Origin: Muribaculaceae bacterium
GTDB taxonomy: Bacteria > Bacteroidota > Bacteroidia > Bacteroidales > Muribaculaceae
DNA: 33,012 nucleotides
Reading direction: 5' to 3'
Assembly: GCA_016281825.1 (NCBI GenBank)
Contig: JAEEJI010000025.1
Coordinates: 1 to 33,012, forward strand
Positions 31,266 through 33,012 of the stretch are shown one piece after another (positions within the stretch are counted from its first letter, which is position 1; each line of letters begins with the position of its first letter). Both the position numbers and the translations under genes were made by a program. The notes beneath the pieces are model-generated. The model saw only the letters and a list, made by a program, of their open reading frames with translations, was not told the origin of the DNA and made no database searches.

Positions 31266-31909
31266 ATTAAGTTAAGGACATCATTCGGCTGGTGGATGAT
31301 GGTGCCGGCGTAATACTCGACCAGCTCCTTCTCGGGACGGAACCCCCAGGTGACACCGACCGAGTCCACACAGGCGCGGCGCGCGGTCTCCATGTCCACA
31401 CCCGAGTCACCCACATATAGCACCTCGCGCTTCGGCACACGCGCCTTCGCGAGGATCGCAAACACCACCGAGGGGTCAGGCTTCACGTTGACCCCTTCTT
31501 TTTGTCCCTCGATGGCAACGAAGTCGATGTCGCCGAAGTAGTGGCCGATGATTCGTTGCACCGCGGCGTCATATTTGTTGCTGGCCACAGCCAGCTGCAC
31601 TCCCTGGTCGCGCAGGTCGCGCAGCAGCTCGGGCATCCCGGGGTAGGGCTTCGTGCAGTCGCAGCAGTGGTCGTCATAGTACTCCCGGAAGTCCTTCAGC
31701 AGTCGGTCGATGGTCGCGTCGTCGCGGTGTTCCTCGGGAAGCACGCGCGTGATGAGGCGACGCACGCCGTTGCCCACAAAGAATGGGTACGACGCCAGCG
31801 TGTGGGTGGCGAAGCCGTTCTTCTCCAACGCGTAGTTCGCGGCGTGCCCCAGGTCCTCGATCGTGTTGAGCAACGTCCCGTCCAGGTCAAATATCACAAG
31901 TCGTTTCAT
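31256..31909 (-). CDS. HAD phosphatase, phosphoglycolate phosphatase-like
   Basis: 217 residues. HAD motif I FDLDGTLLNT (7-16), motif II VASNK (about 107-111), the motif III Lys in VKPDP, and motif IV GDSGVDMETARRA mark a Gph/PGMB-type HAD hydrolase with an alpha-helical cap (residues about 18-85). It should dephosphorylate a small cytoplasmic phosphoester; phosphoglycolate is the default family substrate, but the exact one cannot be read from sequence. It is transcribed against the murein cluster. Its last codons are made from a heptad repeat. I find no canonical promoter upstream; the DNA at 31910-32031 is AT-rich with a weak TTAGCGA/TCGCTAA inverted repeat. Confidence 0.9.
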   Translation of the reverse strand: MKRLVIFDLDGTLLNTIEDLGHAANYALEKNGFATHTLASYPFFVGNGVRRLITRVLPEEHRDDATIDRLLKDFREYYDDHCCDCTKPYPGMPELLRDLRDQGVQLAVASNKYDAAVQRIIGHYFGDIDFVAIEGQKEGVNVKPDPSVVFAILAKARVPKREVLYVGDSGVDMETARRACVDSVGVTWGFRPEKELVEYYAGTIIHQPNDVLNLMEN

Positions 31910-32031
31910 AGTCGTCAGTTTCTGAATCTATTTGAAAAAGTCACGATTATTAATTTTATCACGAATTAAAGAATATTATTTTTATTTGTATTTAGCGATT
32001 AGCGTCGTAACTATTCAGCGATTCGCTAATA

Positions 32032-32075
32032 CTTCCCCTCCCTTTTCCGAAAGGGGAGGGATTGGGGTGGGGTTT
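32032..32075. repeat. C/G-tract palindromic repeat
   Basis: CTTCCCCTCCCTTTTCCGAAAGGGGAGGG followed by ATTGGGGTGGGGTTT forms a hairpin with one bulge. It resembles the translated copy at 30363-30402. Confidence 0.65.
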
Positions 32076-32143
32076 AGACCAATAAACAGGTCTAGTTCTC
32101 CATAAATAACACGAATGTGCGTTGTAGCCTGTTTGTTTCTCAC

Positions 32144-32309
32144 ATGACTAGGTCATCCGTTGTGGTCTCATTAGATGGAGACATGGAGTAGATGCAAGTC
32201 GAAGACTTGCTGATGTGCGAAACACATTGTGCGTGCCAGTTCGTTGAACTGGTGCGCACTGTGTGACAGAGAGCATCACAGATGATCGCACCTCGTAGAG
32301 TGTGCGGTC
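32144..32309. repeat. Cluster of five 3-nt-loop hairpins beside the Y1 transposase
   Basis: Stems in order: ATGAC-TAG-GTCAT (32144-32156); GTCTC-AT-TAG-AT-g-GAGAC (32165-32182); GCAAGTC-GAA-GACTTGC (32194-32210); ACACA-tt-GTGCG-TG-CCAGTTC-GTT-GAACTGG-TG-CGCAC-TGTGT (32222-32264, about 19 bp); GATCGCAC-CTC-GTA-GAG-t-GTGCGGTC (32284-32309). They begin 22 nt past the transposase stop. They look like REP/BIME-type substrates, not terminators. Confidence 0.75.
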
Positions 32310-32330
32310 GTGGTCACTAACACGAGTACA

Positions 32331-32774
32331 CTATGTCAGCATCATCTCTGTCCACTCGATGCCGTTCCGTTCAGCAATGCGTTTGATCTCGTCTTTAATT
32401 ACAACTTTATGATGATGTTCACGCTGTCCCATGATATAAGCAACAATGGCATCTTTATGAGAAGTGGAGACCGAAAAAGCGGCATATTCCTTTCCCCAAC
32501 CCACAAAATCAGGAAATAGGCCGCTCTGTTTAGCCCAGTCGCTGCTCGAGCGCTTTATGTCCCACATCAAATGAGAAAGGGTTACTGTCGGTGATAGGTC
32601 AACGAGCATGTGGATGTGATTCTCGATACCTCCAATTCGATAAAGAACGCATTTGTTGCGCTTTACAATGCTTGTGATAAAGCGATACATATCTTCGCAG
32701 TGTTCTGCGGCTATGGTCATCTTTCGATCTTTGGTGTTGATGACGATGTGATGGAGTGAAACAACTTTGCTCAT
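32331..32774 (-). CDS. Y1 (HuH) transposase, IS200/RAYT-like
   Basis: The track begins at 32828, but the ATG at 32772-32774 lies correctly downstream of a promoter and gives 147 residues (MSKVVSLHHIVINTKDRKMTI...). The HuH motif appears as GIENHIHMLVDL, and the catalytic Tyr is probably that in IVAYIMGQREHHHK. SSDWAKQSGLFPDFVGWGKEYAAFSVS is the family's central signature. Such single-domain enzymes cut and rejoin single-stranded DNA at hairpins. No tnpB partner is present. The adjoining hairpin cluster and its own promoter suggest a domesticated RAYT-like gene rather than a simple insertion sequence, but element ends were not identified. Confidence 0.88.
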   Translation of the reverse strand: MSKVVSLHHIVINTKDRKMTIAAEHCEDMYRFITSIVKRNKCVLYRIGGIENHIHMLVDLSPTVTLSHLMWDIKRSSSDWAKQSGLFPDFVGWGKEYAAFSVSTSHKDAIVAYIMGQREHHHKVVIKDEIKRIAERNGIEWTEMMLT

Positions 32775-32793
32775 AGATATATCATTTTCGCTG

Positions 32794-32824
32794 CAAAGAT
32801 AGTAATAATAGGTGACTTTTGCAA
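32794..32824 (-). promoter_or_regulatory. Promoter of the Y1 transposase gene
   Basis: On the minus strand, TTG (32824-32822), a 20-nt spacer and TATCTTTG (32801-32794) fit the Bacteroidetes consensus. It rules out the upstream ATG at 32828 as the start. Confidence 0.75.
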
Positions 32825-32899
32825 CCATGACTGCACACGTGTGCTATGAAAAAATGTGCGAAACGCCGTGCCTAACCAAAAAAAATCATCATTTTTTTA

Positions 32900-32928
32900 T
32901 TGTATTTTAAAAACTTTTATTATATTTG
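32900..32928 (+). promoter_or_regulatory. Plus-strand promoter at the right edge
   Basis: TTG (32900-32902), an 18-nt spacer and TATATTTG (32921-32928) suggest a transcript starting near 32936. No ORF begins before the window ends, so the gene lies beyond. A 12-bp palindrome GCACACGTGTGC (32833-32844) lies upstream. Confidence 0.6.
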
Positions 32929-33012
32929 CAGCGCAGAAGTGTGTCATTTCTTAATCTTACACGCCGAAATGTAACGTAAATTACTGAAAAACAGATAATT
33001 CTATTTTGTTAA

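Noticed and set aside
32331-32774. A complete IS200/IS605 insertion sequence
   Set aside because: No clear element ends, target site or tnpB could be identified from the sequence, so only the transposase gene and neighbouring hairpins are reported.
32775-32828. Longer start for the Y1 transposase at 32828
   Set aside because: The extra residues are encoded upstream of, and across, the promoter, and do not resemble the family N-terminus.

Overview
The window looks like the chromosome of a Bacteroidales bacterium (Prevotellaceae/Muribaculaceae-like; the genus cannot be fixed from sequence alone). Supporting signs are repeated promoter matches to the Bacteroidetes consensus (TTTG, about 20 nt, TAnnTTTG), absence of clear Shine-Dalgarno sequences, a type IX secretion sorting domain, a two-ORF LysO exporter, and family-typical proteins (DUF4965, DUF4922, DUF1343/NamZ, golvesin-domain amidase). 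It is dense, moderately GC-rich chromosome with little sign of large mobile DNA.

Layout. 1-1183: 3' part of a DUF4965/glutaminase-A-like gene on the plus strand. 1191-7665: a minus-strand block, read right to left as mazG, a secreted hypothetical, topB, a membrane acyltransferase and a small Cys-rich membrane protein, then tRNA-Cys with its own promoter and terminator, then the split lysine exporter LysO. 7802-9784: a YefM/YoeB-type toxin-antitoxin locus with a paired TGTACA operator and a toxin killed by two stop codons, followed by an HD hydrolase and NAD synthetase. 9983-13317: a beta-propeller protein and a T9SS-secreted N-acetylmuramoyl-L-alanine amidase. 13663-31041: twelve collinear plus-strand genes, mostly for peptidoglycan breakdown and salvage. 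31256-33012: a HAD phosphatase, a string of hairpins, and a single-domain Y1 (IS200/RAYT-like) transposase on the minus strand.

How the large cluster fits together. Secreted enzymes (two amidases, and NamZ-type exo-muramidase) would strip peptides and release MurNAc. The AmpG/MurT-like permease would import it, a BadF-type kinase would phosphorylate it, and MurQ would split MurNAc-6P to GlcNAc-6P and D-lactate. A two-domain FAD/Fe-S D-lactate dehydrogenase in the same cluster can oxidise the lactate to pyruvate. This matches the PTS-independent MurNAc route known from Tannerella. The least explained part is a GT2 - DUF4922 - SpoIID trio, none with a visible export signal.

Non-coding sequence is unusual. 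Several gaps end in short tandem arrays of 7, 8 or 9 nt units placed just before start codons, and many near-perfect palindromes with 3-nt loops are scattered through the window, with a cluster beside the Y1 transposase gene.
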